This document shows, one piece after another, positions 11,278 to 26,139 of a DNA stretch of 64,000 nucleotides. The translations under genes were made by a program, and so were the position numbers. Each line of letters begins with the position of its first letter. The first letter of the stretch is position 1. The notes beneath the pieces are model-generated. The model was not told the DNA's origin. It worked only from the letters and a program-made list of their open reading frames with translations, and made no database searches. The stretch is from Linyphia triangularis (lineage: Eukaryota > Arthropoda > Arachnida > Araneae > Linyphiidae): the NCBI GenBank assembly GCA_963978545.1, contig OZ021722.1, forward strand, positions 2,852,001 to 2,916,000, given 5' to 3'.

Positions 11278-14200
11278 CCGACGTAAAGTTTGATAAAATA
11301 TGTAATGTATGTACATTAAACTAGAAAACTATAAAAAAAAAATTAAATATTTTACTTGTCGTGTCTTTATTACATAAACGGCTTCCACGAAACACATAAT
11401 GAATTCGGGTGCGACATTACAATTTCACTGATGGAGAAAATTAATGGGGGAGGGGGACACTCACTCAAGTTTTTAGTACATTCAAAGATAATTTCCATAT
11501 TTTCGTAAATAAGAAGCACCTCTATATATATCTCTGTAAATGAAGAATTCAATATTTTAATAGTGTCAATACATTGATATTAGTACAGATTGCATTGCAA
11601 ATTTGTGAACTCTTTGCTACCAATTTCATTTCAATATTTTTTCTTACCAAAATTTATTTTACTTCGAAGGAGTTAAAAAAAAAAAAGAAAACTTGAAACT
11701 GGTGATCTTAATCACATGAAGCAAACAACTTTAGATAAAACTTTTAAATCCATTATATTAACTTCGATTTTGTATGTTTGTCGTTTTCGGCGGAAACTGA
11801 GGAGATCCAATTAACCTCCTTGCCGTCATCCTATCAGACTAAAACTTGGCAGATAAATTCAATGTCAATGCATTCTATCAAATGTTGGTACTGTTATTGT
11901 CCCTGAAAGGTCGCTTTTACGGAATGCTAATAAACCAACTTGCCGCACTAAATCACCATTGAACAGATCATTGTTGAAACTCTTTCCTGTTGCCAACATT
12001 TTTTTTTAAATAAATAAATAATAAAATTACTTTAATCACAATAAATCAATGATATCTAGATGTGAGATTCACGTTAATTTTTAACAAATATATTTTGAAA
12101 CTTAGTTTGCCGCACATTTTGTTAATATCGGGGCTGTGTCTCAATGAATATAAAAATTGACAAAAATAAAAAGGGATTTTTTTTAAAGAAACTCTGTTTT
12201 TATTATTAAAAAATTAAAAAAATTCGATTTTAAAAAATACCACGCAATCCCTGTTCAATTTCCAAGTTTCCTTAGTTAAAATACAATGCTTCTACGAGAC
12301 TAAAGTTAAACTACTTCATCGTTCGAGCAGAGTATTAAAACTTCCCTTTAATATGAAGACAAGTTCCCCCCTCCCTCCTCCCTTGGGGGCAACATGTCAA
12401 CTTGGAGGACCTCCCGCATATTGGCGGTTAATTAAGAATTCTGTGGATTTCCTCAAAAGACGCCCTATAGTGTGGAAGGGGGAAGGGAGAGTCACGAAGT
12501 CGTTTGGTCATACAGGGACATCGATTTCTCATTAGACTCCTTCACTCTCCCCCCCTTCTCCTTCTATTGTTCCATCTCCCCCCCCCCCCCCCACACACTG
12601 TGTGCTCCGAATGATGAACAATGTTGTGGATAGGTGCTACAGAAAAGCTTGCCAAGTATTCTTGTGTTTTTGGCTTTGGATTTAATGTGAAGTGGAAAAT
12701 AAATTTTGAGCAGAGAGATCTGGCATCACTAGTGTTCATCCTCGGAATAACATTACTTGAGCCTTGAGCTGTAGGATGTATCACTCCGCGTCAAGATATA
12801 GTTCTGGACAAATCACAACTTTTATAGTAATAGTCCGAGAGGCGACTGCAATTTTTGGACCCCATCCAACATCATTCTGAAATTTTTAAAGAAATTGGAG
12901 AAAAGTGAGTAGATTAGGAATCCACTGGTCTGCCTTGGCGAAAATGGCCGAAACTGATCAAAGTGCAATTGCGAGTTCCGGTGATTTTAGCTTTATGCCG
13001 TTCCAAATTTTCAATATAATCATCACTTTAAATTTAAATAATTATTTTTAATAATAAAATAATTTCGATGATTGATTTTAATAAACAGTTTTAAATTTTT
13101 AATGTGCTTTATTATTTAAATATTTATGTTTAGTAAATAATTTCCAGAATTAGATAGTTATTTCGATTAAATAATTTTTATAGATAAATTGTTTTAATAA
13201 TTAATTTAATACATCAAATTTCCTTTATATATTCCTTATGCCTCGTTTGAGTGTTTCCACAACCAACCACAGAGAGTTCGTTGCTAAACTAAAACAAAGA
13301 AATCTGCATTGCATATTAATGAATGTTCAGGTATATAACTAGATAATAAAATGTATATTAGGTTGGTTGTATTCAGATTATCTGGCGCCGTCAGCAACAC
13401 GAGGGTTATAATGCGCCGAAACATTCGTCATTAGACAAGCCAACATACATTTACAAACACCCGTGCCTAATACGGGACTCGGAACCCGCAACCTCGCGGT
13501 CTAGAAGCTAGCACGATAACCACTATACCGTTTTGATCGGCAATGTATATTAGGAAAAATTATACTAAAACTTACCTCTTAACAATATTCTAAGAAATCT
13601 TCCCCCCCTAAGATATTGAGAAATATGAATTCTTTGAAATGATTTTAATATTTCTTCGAAGTTTTCCCCACTCTGGTGGCGCCCATAACGTCAATGCCTA
13701 TGAAGTGACACCGCCTGTGATTTCCTTCTTTAATTTTTATTTATAATAGATAAGACATTAAACGAAATTAATTTATGTCATTTCAATTAAGGGATCATTT
13801 TCGTACCTACTCGCCAAATGACAATGACGAAGTAGTTTCTAAATGCACTGGGCTAGAAGATTGTAACATATTCTAGTATAGGATCCTTACTCTAGGACTT
13901 CTTCTTAAGTTTAAATTTTAATTAACATTTTACTGCTCCAACCACGGATACTGTAAGAATTTTAACGAAATCAGGAAAACCGACTCACACACATCGCTAC
14001 AGCAATGAGCTCAAGCAAGCCTGTTCCAATGTACTGTTGCGTGGATGGGTTCGAAAGACTTGAAGTCAAAGCAGATCAAAACTTGCAGAAAACTATTCCG
14101 ATATAACTCCTCGCAGACAACTCCGGAACTTCCCGTTCTAATAGACTCAATACAGCTCTTTACACAACAATAGAGCACGAAACAGCAGTTAAAAACTTGA

Positions 14201-17200
14201 CAACACAACTGCTAAAATCGCCGCAAAAGACAATGCAATACAGTTCGCTTTTGGAACTACTCTGAATGCTCGCTGAGAGACAACCAAGTAACTAACTCAC
14301 TCACCCGCTCTCCTGACCTTATTTATAAAGGGAAGCTTCCTTCTCGAATCTTCTAGCGATAGAAATTTGGAGAATTTTCCAGATCGCAGTGGAAAAGGCC
14401 TATACAGGTACATGGGGACCAAAAATGACGCCAAATGGTCGTCAAGTTTGGCGATCAAAATTAGTCGCCAAAACCGTCGCCAATTTGGAGGGATTGCCAT
14501 TAAGCATAATGTTAAATGGCCTTCTTCTTGTAAAACTCGTTTTCCAGTATTATCTCTGTAGAACTCGTTTTCAAGCATTAAGAGACGCATTGCAGGAAAG
14601 CGAAGTAAAGACAAACTCATGCACTGCCTTAGGCGAAATGTACATGAATTTTCCTTTTTACATAATTAATGCTACGAAATATTTACAAATATACAGAAAT
14701 TCGTAACAGTATATACCAATAAAGTGTTCATTGCATTTTATACACTGAACTCCAACTGTAACTTCTGATTTACATATTACAGTCGAGTCAACCTAACTTG
14801 GCACTAAATACCCATCCTATACAGGGTATTCGGTGTTGTTTTGGGGTATTAATGAACGAATTGTAATGGAATCGTATGTCTTACCGAAACTACTTGGAGT
14901 ATTAGAATAATTTTGCGTGAAATTATGAAGGGAGATGACACTCAAACGAAATTGGACCCATTTCATCCTTGGCTCTTTTTAATATACACCAAATTTTGTA
15001 CCACTTAATTCAAAAGAGCAATTTTATGAAAGCAAAAGACGTGATGATGTAACAGTCGGTGCTTGCTGCATGTAGTGCAGAGGTAAAAAAAATACTTGTC
15101 TGCTCACTATATATTGTTAATAATAATGATAATAAAAATGATTGTAATTTTAATAATAAAAATTCTAATTATTATAATATATATAATTTAACAATATTAT
15201 TATTTATTTTTATTATCACTAATACTAAATCTTTTTTATTAATTTATTTTTATTATTATAATAATAATACTTATTAAATACTTATAATAATAATTACAAT
15301 AATTATAATAATAAAACTTATAAAATACTTATAATAATAAAACTTATAAAATACTTATAATAATAATAACTAATAATAATAACTAATAATAATAATTAAT
15401 AATAACTAATAATAATAACTATTAATAATAACTAATAATAATAATTAATAATAATAATTATGATACTTATAATTACTAATAATAATAATACTTATAGTAA
15501 CAATAATAAGTATAAAAATAATAATACTTATAGTAATAATAATACTTATAATAATTATAATAATAATTACAGCAATAATTATAGTAAAAATTATAGTAAA
15601 AATAGTAATAATTATAATAATAACTAGGGGGCTCCGCCCCCTGCTCGCTGACGCTCGCCAACCCCCTGGATTGCTATGCAATCCCCTTGGCTCGCTTTGC
15701 TCGCCTTAAAGAGAAGCATTTAAAATATGCCCTAGCAAAAAGTTATTTCAGATGCATAATGCCATGAAACTGAAACTTTTATTATTTTTGAAGAGTCAGA
15801 ATACTTACCACGTCATTATTCTGTTGCTGTCGAGACGCGTTAAGCAGAGATAGTGTGGCAACGTAGTAGAAAGTTCTTAGAAAACAACAAAAATAAACAG
15901 TTTTGTAGATATATTTAAAAAAGATCGGTTATTTCATTGAACAATTAAAATTTACGGGCTGGTTTTGTATGAAGCGCCAAAATAATTAAAGTTGCTTATC
16001 GAAATTTCTTAACGAAGCAATCATATGTTCACTTTTGCGATACTTAGAAAATAAAATAAAACAGTGAAAGGTCAATTATCCAGCATTTAATCAATCGGAA
16101 TTTTTTTTTAAATCAAATTTGGCGAGAAAATTAGCCATATTTCGCCAATATTTTTTTTTTTTTTTTAATTTTCATATGAGATTTTGAAGTTGAGTGGGTG
16201 GTTTTATTCGTTATTTTGATAGTTTTTAATTCGTAATAGCTGAATTTGCACTGATTAAAGATGAGTATAGGTTCAGATTTACTGCACAACGCCTCTTAGC
16301 GATTTTTTTTTAAATTGGCGATTTAGCGCTGAATGCAACCCGGCGACCTCCGGAACATGTTCCAGCAGATAACTTTTCTGAAAAGTCTGATTTATCCGGA
16401 ATTCTAATCTAAAAGAAATGTACACATCTTGGATCTATTTATTCTTGCATCATCGTAACTATTAAATCAATACGTTTTAAATAGGCAATAATTTCTATCT
16501 GTAGATTGTAATAAGAAAAACAAAATATAGCGAATCCAAGTTGTTGCTGTTGCCAGATGTATTAGTCAAATTTCAAAAGATATATTGTGATTGGCTGGAA
16601 ATTCGTGCATAAAGTGCATTTAGAAGATTGGTGATTGAAGTCGTTGCCATTCTGCTCACAGAAATACAGCCAAATTTGGACGTTACGCAAGAGAATTATA
16701 TATATAGATTACAGCAATAATTATAGTAAAAATTATAATAAAAATAGTAATAATTATAATAATAATTACAGCAATAATTATAGTAAAAATTATAATAAAA
16801 ATAATACTTATAATAATTATAATAATAATACTTATAATAATTATAATAATAATTACAGCAATAATTATAGTAAAAATTATAATAAAAATAATAATAATTA
16901 TAATAATAATTACAGCAATAATTATAGTAAAAATTATAATAAAAATAATAATACTTATAGTAATAATAATACTTATAATAATTATAATAATAATTACAGC
17001 AATAATTATAGTAAAAATAATACTTATAGTAATAATAATACTTATAATAATTACCGCAATAATTATAGTAAAAATTATAATAATAATCATAATAAATATA
17101 ATACTTATAGTAATAATAATACTTGTAATAATAATAAGAAGAAGAAGAATAAAAATTAATAATATTGTTTATTCATCGACGTTTCTCGACCGACAACAAA

Positions 17201-20200
17201 ATAAAATACACTAAACGAACCCAAAACATAATAACCACACACAAGCTCGCACCAATCATGTCTAATAAACTACCAATAAACACTAATCGAATAACCCCAA
17301 TTTTATTCAAACTCATCTGCAGAGGCCAACTTTGGGATAGATTAAAAGCTATTTTCCGCTTACTCAGAGGACCGGAAATAAAGGGGTTAAAAAAGGAAAA
17401 TAGACTCTTTAAAACGACGTCATTTTGACGTTCAGCCTCTCGCCGTCTAATTACCGTTATTTTTACATCGATTTCGAATTGACGTTATTCTGGTTCAACC
17501 CTTGTTCCAGGAAAATGACGAAGCTTCCCCCCCCCCCCTCTTCTTCAGGATTGAGGTTTTTATTTTTTTGTTTTCTTTTCTACCCCAATACATACCATTT
17601 TTCTGTTTTCTAGAAGGACTGATATTGATGCCTGGTGTGTATTATCAAAAGAGTATTTTATTAAATCCTTTATATTAACTTCGATTTTGTGTGTATGTTT
17701 GTGCATGCCGGAAAAATCTGCGAATGCCGCCATACAATCAGGCAGAAATTTGGCAGATAGCTTCGATGGCATTCTGTCAAATTTTGGGGGCTGTCACTGT
17801 CGCTAAAAGGCCACTTTTACACATCTATTATTGCTTCTGATTAAGGATAAACTTTTTCTGTGTTAGAAATTATAATGGGATTCTGTGAATTTTGGTGTTA
17901 AAATGGAATATGGCGTAACATCTCCAGAAAATATTAGCCCACCTGATAGCAATGGAGTTAGCCCTCTGGCTTTGCATGCTGAAGGCGCCATTGGGAAACT
18001 AAAGAACGGCATTTTAACCGCCAATTTTCAAAAAAATGACTGCAAAGTTCATCAAAAGAAGGCGCTGTTGATGTCAAAAACCTATACTAATAAATACAGT
18101 TTGAACTTATGATGCAAAAACTAGAAAACGGTGTTTTCTAACTAACCACCATTTTTAAGTACAACATGGAGCAATTAAAACATCGTTGTTTTTTTTCGCA
18201 TTCAAACCGTGTTTTTTTTAAACAGAGCCATCTGCTGGCGAACATAGAGGCTATTTTTGAAAATTGATGGAAAAATTCCGTAGTTGGCCATCAAACGGCA
18301 TGCATCTGCTATTGTCATTATTTATTTAATTTTTCAAGTATCAATCCTTCATTTTGTCCTGTATTTAGTAAATGTTAAGGTGAGGCTTGTTTTTGTTTTG
18401 TTGTGAGGCAATTATGTAGCAAAATTTAATTACAGCCAGTTAGACATAAGCTTTTAACTGCTTTCCAAAGACAGAAATATTCAATATCTACGAAGAGAAA
18501 CGCTCTTCATTCTATTTACCAAAAAGATTTGTTCTTCCACTGAATTCCTATGAAGAGGAATTAGACGCTAAAATGTTGCAACTTGAACAACAAGACAACA
18601 ATACCCAAACAGACAAAATCTTATCAGTTATCCCAGACTTAATCCATCTGCTTTCTATTAAATAATAAAAAAAACTCAATCTCTGAGTGACCATTTCGTT
18701 AAATACTCTCCAATCCTCCTCTCTGGAGTCACTCCAAATCGCAATCTCTCCAAAAACAACAACAAAAAACCCCTAAGAATTCAATAGAAAGGATACATCC
18801 AGAAAAACAACATAAAAAAGAAACCTCACACAATCAAACGCTTCTCCTCTCCCCTTTGTGTCATCAAATAAAAACAAGTAAAAACCTCTTGTCTCTGATT
18901 GGTTGTTGCAAGTCAGTCCAGCTGATGATGATGCCATCATCATCATCACTATAACGCCTTTCTTCCGTTTGCGAGTAGATGAATCTCGGCCAGTTTTTTT
19001 TTTTTAGTTGATCCGGTCAGGGAACATTAACTGTGTCGATAACTGTAGTCTGATTATTTTCTTACTTTTTTTCTGTGTTGGATGGATGGTCTTTTGTTTT
19101 CCTACTATGTTTTGTTTTGGCCTCAGGGATTTACAAAGATACAAAATATTTTCTCATCTTTTGTTTTGTTGAAGACTATCGGTTGGCCAGTCATGTGTGA
19201 CTATTTTGTGGCTGGACTGTTAACTTGTGGTAATTTTGTAACTTTAGTTCACCTTCATTTATTTATTATTATTTTTTTAAGCTATCCCCATTTATTCTTT
19301 TCCGATTTATATGCATTACTTTCCCAAATTCCATTTCCCTGACAGAATACATCCTAAAAACTACTGGTATGGAACATAGCAAAACTTTCAATCATTTCCA
19401 TAAAAACTCTCAATATCTTTGTGAACAAAACTCACTTTATATTGTTGCGTGGTTCGAAAGACTTCAAGCCAAAGCAGATCAAAACTTGCAGAAATTTATT
19501 CCAATATAATTCTTCACAGATTCTCTTACAACTCCAGAACTTCTCGTTCTAGTAGACACAATACAGCTCTTTTCACAACAATAGAGCACAAAACAGCAGT
19601 TAAAAACTTGACAACACAACTGCTAAATCGCCGCAAAAGACAATGCAATACAACTCGCTTTAGAACTACTCGGAATGTTCACTGAGACTCAGTAATTCCA
19701 GTCAACTAATGGACTCAGCTAACAACTAACCCAGCTGACTAACTGACTTCCCCGCTCGCTTGGTCGGCTTATTAGGAATCAAACCTTCTTGAAATTTCTA
19801 GAAGTAGATATTTGAAGAACTTTCCAGATCGTAGTCGAAAAGTCCTATACATGTACATGGGGACTGAAAATGGAGACATTTGGCGATTTCTCGCCAAATT
19901 CGGAGACAAAAATTAGTCGCTAAAACCGTCGCCAACTTGGCTCTATCTCGCCAATTTGGCGAGATTGCCATTACCATAATGTTAAATGTCCTGCTCCTTG
20001 TAAAACTCGCTTCTCAGCGTTATGTCTGTAAAACTCGTTATCAAGCATCAAGAGACTCATTGCAGGGAAACAAACTATTGCATTGCCTTATGCGAAATAT
20101 ACATAAATTTTACTGTTGTTGTTGTCGTGTGACAAGTGCAGAAAAAAGGTGATCGGACAAGTCAAATGGGACCAAAGGCATTGAGCACAGTCCTGGCCAC

Positions 20201-23200
20201 ATCTCCGACTTTATCGGTATAAAGGGTGTCATGGCAGCAGTTGAGATCGATGTTGAAGAGGCAACAGAGATGCAACTGAAGAGATGCCTCGGATCCAGCT
20301 GAACTCCTGGGCAGTGCCTGCATTCTGCATAAGTTCTGGAGCCGTCAGGCATGATCTTCATACCTCTCATGTGCCCCGTCCGCAATCTGCTGATGGTAGT
20401 GGTGATTTCGCGGTCAAGATTAAGCTCCGGAAGGCACCATTTCTTCCGAAGTCCGCCGCAGACTATAAATTTTAAGGAAATAATTTTAAGGAATTATGAA
20501 ATTTTACTATTTACAAAATTAACACTACGAAATATTTACAAATATACAAAAATTCGTAACAATATTTGTTTTGTCAAAAGCTCTTTTCCTGTCATCGTAC
20601 TTATAATTTTAAAAATTATGAAGATAAATATCACCATAAACTGTTTGTTGCAACGTTTGCAGTTATTATCGTACTTAAAACAAAACAAGTTTGTTCTAAG
20701 CCACCACATTTAAAAAAAAAAAAAAAAAAAAAAAAATGGAATACAAAGTTTTGTTAATCACTAATATTCTTTGCCAGACGATTTCATATTTTCTCGCCAA
20801 GAAAAATAGAAAACCAAATAAATATTTCCTGTCCCGAGAGTCGAAAAAGAAGAAGCGGAACAAACTTAACTGGAAAGGAAATGATTTACATGACACGCAT
20901 TTGTGTCCGCCATTTAAAAGTAATCCGAGCACAGCGGAATAATGATAAAAAGAGTTCGAACACAAAAGGGATATAGAATGTTTAGCTTTTCTTCGTTGTA
21001 TTGTAATGGCATAGTTCAAGTTGAGATATTTCCTTTCTAACCTCGGGACTTTTACGACTCTTCGATTTTTATTCTGCTGTGGGGGAAACACACAAAAGTT
21101 GCACGAAAAGGAAAATATCGGAGGGTGTTTCGAAGGGAATTCACTCGGGGTATAATTTCGTTAGAAAGTAACTGAAAGAAAAACAACAACTCAACAATGG
21201 ATTCGATGCAATTGTGGAACATGGCTATAAATTTAAAGTGTTATCTTTTGCTGAAGCATAGAAGTCGTATCTGTTACTGAGCTTAAAAGGAGGAAGGTTT
21301 GTTTAAAGTTTAACATCTGCTGCTTGATGCTATCGTAATACTCGTTATTCAGACATCATTAGGAGTAAGTCTTAGTAAAGATATGAAACTACATACTCGC
21401 CATGTTGCCATCTTTCAGCCCAGTACATTTAAAAACTACTCTGTATAACCACCTTGACATTCGGTGAGTAGGTACGATCACTTAATGAAATAACATCAAT
21501 TAAAAACTCGAAAATGGCTCTGATATATTTTATTTTAGTAAACAAGCGCTTAGCTCTTTTCGAAACAACGCTCAAAATCCTCCAAATGACTCATCTCGTG
21601 AATTGGCGAAGTTTCTCGAAAAATCAAGTACAAACGATTTTACAATCAAAACACATGAAACCTACCGACTAGATCACGCACAGCCAACCTTTTCCTCTAG
21701 CCTGTATTATCACTGCCAACAAACAAATATAATAATTAAAAGAAAGAAATAAAAAGAAATAAACAAACTAAAAAGAAACACCACTCACATGTATTTACAG
21801 GAAAATTGCATAACAATAAAAATATAATTAAACCTGATTAAACTATTTAATTTTTTGTAATTATTATTATTAATAATTGTAAAAAATATTGTATCATATA
21901 TAATTTTAATTTTTGGTTGACAAATTCAACTACAGTAAAGATCCGTTAACCGCAAGTCGATGTTAGCCGCGTGTTAACCGAATTTCATGTTAAACGAATA
22001 AATTAACGTTAAGTTTTAAGAACGGTGAAGTGCTTTTAGTTTGTGTTAAACGAGATTTCATGTTAAGCTATTTCACGTTGACGAGGTTTGACAGTAAAAA
22101 AAATTGTTATTCGAGTCTTGTTAAAAAGGCTTTCTAATCTTATCTTGACTGACGAATGTTAAGTTATGTGTTTACATGAAAATTGGAAAAACAGCATTTT
22201 CCTTATTTCATACTATTATATGTAACAAAAAATCTAAGTTGTAATTTGCATTTTTTTTTTTTTTTTTTTTTTTGTTCAACGCAGAACGTCTAAACCAAAC
22301 TTTAACGAACTTAAGTGGAAGACGCGTTTAGAAAAACAGCATTATGACATAAAAATCACTTTTTTAAAAAAAAATTTTTTTTTTACTTAACCAAGATTAC
22401 CAAGTATCAAAGTTTTAAGAAGTCAATTGGTTTAAGCCAAAATATGTTCGAAACGTCGCGCAAATAAAAAGAAATAATTCTTTTGCTGCCCTTATTCCAT
22501 TCATTCTCCCACCTTTCCAAAAAAAGATTCTTATATAGGGTTCCCACGGTCATTAAAAGTGCATAATATTTTTAATTTTTTTTTTTTTTTCAGGCCTTAA
22601 AAGTTCTTTAAAATGCTTGGAGGTCCTTAACAGTACATTATTTTTGTCACGTATCAGCACAAAACCATATTTTTTGGGTTGGTTGTTTTCAGATTATCTG
22701 GCACCGTCAGCAACACGAGGGCTATAATGCGCCGAAACATTCGTCATTAGACAAGCCAACATACATTTTCAAACACCCATGCCTAACAGTGGGACTCGGA
22801 ACCCGCAACCTCGCGGTCTAGAAGCTAGCACGCTAACCACTATACCGTTTGGTCGGAGCATTTTTTTTTTTTTTTTTTTTTTTTTTTCGTGGGGGGGGGG
22901 GGATATTTGTATTAAGCATGCATCAACTTGTTACATGGTTTGGTTCGGAGTAGAAATCGAATGGTTTTAGTTGCACACTGTACTTGCCGACCAAACGGTA
23001 TAGTGGTTAGCGTGCTGGCTTCTAGACGGCGAGGTTGCGAGTCCCGTGTTAAGGCATGGGTGTTTGTAAATGTATGTTGGCTTGTCTAATAACGAATGTT
23101 TCGGCGCATTATAGCCCTCGTGTTGCTGACGGCGCCAGATAATGTGAAAAACAACCTACCAACACACTGTACTCTGTGAAATAAACATGTGAGATTAGTG

Positions 23201-26052
23201 GTTACGTTTTTCGAGTCAAAAAGATCTAAGACCATCCTCAAAGTTTGTGTGCAAGGCAAAATAAAAATTGGGCATGAAAGATTTTGATATTAACGCTCCG
23301 GTCAAAGCCGCTGTATAAAGTCACTCATTAAAGACCCTGATGCACGGAAACAAATTTTCAAAAAGTTCGTATATTATTTAGGTTCTTAAAAGTCCTTGAT
23401 TTTTAATCTATGATTTCAGTTTCAGTTAGCGCCTCAGACGCCCTTTCAGATAGCTTCATTCCCATCAACGTTTCACATACAAGAAAAGTGCATCAGCTTT
23501 GAAATATTCATAAGAAAGGAGGCCTTTTTTGAAAAGGGGCGGCACCTCTTTCCGCTCTACGTGCCGCCCTGGTCTCGGTCCAAGGGGCGTCCCCACCGGC
23601 ACGGAACATCGGATCCTTTTCGTAATGCCCCACTTAAATCATAAACTGACCCGTTTCCTTGGCTTTCTCCCCCCTCCCCCCTTCTCCCCAATTTGTTGGA
23701 AAGTCTTTTGAGCCCCGGCATTTGATGCGCCCCTGGAATAGACAGTTTTGTTGTTACCTGTCGACACTCAGCTTGTGTGTTATGAAATGGTTTTCTTCTG
23801 ATGCCAACTGATTGGGCGATAGCTTTTTTTGTTGAATTAAGATGTATATTCAGGTTTTGTTGAATATTGTTGGGATATTATAACTATCGTTTGTCTCTCT
23901 CTCTTCTTTTAAATCCTTTATATTAATTTCGACTTTGTGTTTGTAAATGTTTGTGCCTGCCGGTCATATCTGCTGAGACTTGATTTTTGCCGTCATGTAA
24001 TCGGGCTGAAACTTGGCAGATAAATTGGTTGTCGATGACAATGTATGTATCAATGTATATATCGCTTTTACAAACTTTTCTATTATCTCTTCTGAATACT
24101 AATTGCCGATCAAACGGTATAGTGGTTAGCGTGCTATAGCTTCTAGACCGCGAGGTTGCGGGTTCCGAGTCCCGTGTTAGGCATGTGTGTTTGTAAATGC
24201 ATGTTGGCTTGTCTAATGACGAATGTTTCGGCGCATTATAGCCCTCGTGTTGCTGACGGCGCCAGATAATCTGAAAACAACCAATCTGAATATTAATTAA
24301 CGTATTTCCCGTCATCCGAGCGAACTAAAACTGTGAAACTTGACTGGTACACTCATTGTCGATGTCAAGGATTTCTATCAAGTCTTTGCAAAAGCCTCTT
24401 TTACGCCCGTTTCTATTGCCTTACGTTACTTCTAAGCTTTTTCTCTTATTCTATTATCTAGATAACAAGCTTAATTTAAAGATGCTCAATTCGGCGGTAT
24501 TTAACGATTGAAACCTTTCCCTATTAAGGTTGACGAGGCAAAATCTTCGTAGGGTAATAAAAGCATTTTACTTCAGCCATTTGACCAAGAAGGTTAACCC
24601 GCAATATAAACTTGAAATCATTCTATCTGGGTTAATTTAAAAATTACATAAGTATTTGTTTAATTTTTTTAAACAGGTACGTGAGGGGGGGGGGGGGTAA
24701 TTGTTGAGGGGGGGGGGAGAGTTCGCAAATGGAAAGAATGTATAAAACAAAAATAAATTTTACGAGACGTAATTTATGTACATCCCCGGTATCATGATGT
24801 TCAGTAATAGAAGCATTTGTAAAAGTGTTCTTTTAGTGACAGTCTACAAAACGAGAGAATGCATCGTCATCCCCCAACGGATTTTATTTGCCACTTTTCA
24901 GCTCGATGGTACGATGTCAGGTGGGTTTAATTAGCCTTCCCCATATTTAAAGGCCGCAAGCCCAAAATCGAAATTCTTACAAAGGATTTAAATAATAATA
25001 ATAAAAAGAAATAGCTAAAACCTTCGATAATTGAGACGTAACTTTCGACAAAGATTTTCCTCGCGTGCTGATCCCTTGTTCAAGAATGTCAAACGATTCC
25101 ACCGAACAAAAAAAATTAAAGGAAAAAAAATGTCGAACATCGATTTCATTAATAATTTCACAACCTCGAAGGTGAAGAAGATGGACTTCCTTCAAATCAA
25201 ACTTTTTTTTCTTTTTCCATTCTAAACCGTGAGTATTACCCCGAAGTTCGACAAGGGATCGATTCCACATTGTACTCTCAATGTTCTTTAATGTTCTTCC
25301 TTAATTTATTAATTCTTTTGCGTGTCTGAGAGGAAGTCCTAGAAAGAATCAACTCGCTATATTACAATCTTTTACAGCCCGGTTCTTTGTGAAACTACTT
25401 TCTACAAATCCTTGACACATTTGGTGAGTATTAGTTACCAAAAAGATCACCTCATGAGATGACATCCATTAAAAACTCGAAAGTGGGGTCTAATATATTT
25501 TATTTCGTATTTGAAATCCTTTCGTCAATACCTACGCAGGTGCTCCACTTCCAACAGTCTTTTGCTATTCTAATTTTCATTTATAATAGGCCTAAATTAT
25601 ATGAAAACATTTTTATGACATTTCATTAGGTGATCTTTTTCGTACCTACTCAACAAATGTCCCTGTTGTGTACAAAGTAGTTTCTAAATGCACTGGGCTA
25701 GAAGATTGTAACGCAGCGAGAATAGGGAATAATGATCCTTACTAAGGCTCTTCCTCTTATTAATAGAACGGTAGAGTGGTTAGCGTGCTAGCTTCTAGAC
25801 CGCGAGGTTGCGGGTTCCGAGTCCCGTGTTAGGCATGGGTGTTTGTAAGTGTATGTTGGCTTGTCTAATGACGAATGTTTCGGCGCATTATAGCCCTCGT
25901 GTTGATGACGGCGCCAGATAATCTGAAAACAACCAACCAATCAACCTCTTATTAATAGATAGTACAACCGAACGGCGAAATGCTCGAACTCTAGCGAGGA
26001 CAACGAACTTCGAAAGTTTTCTCGTTGTTTAAAAAAAAATAAAAAAAAATAA

Positions 26053-26139
<87 letters not shown>

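Noticed and set aside
15623..15705. Bacterial contamination suggested by GGGGGCTCCGCCCCC
   Set aside because: The hairpins are continuous with intronic repeats on both sides and the flanking DNA is ordinary for this window.
16635..17159. Asn/Tyr-rich open frame of 174 codons, and the Ile-rich frame opposite
   Set aside because: Both are translations of an AAT-rich minisatellite.
17885..18112. 75-codon open frame after a family-G repeat
   Set aside because: AT-biased composition, no recognisable domain, no conserved partner and no splice context.
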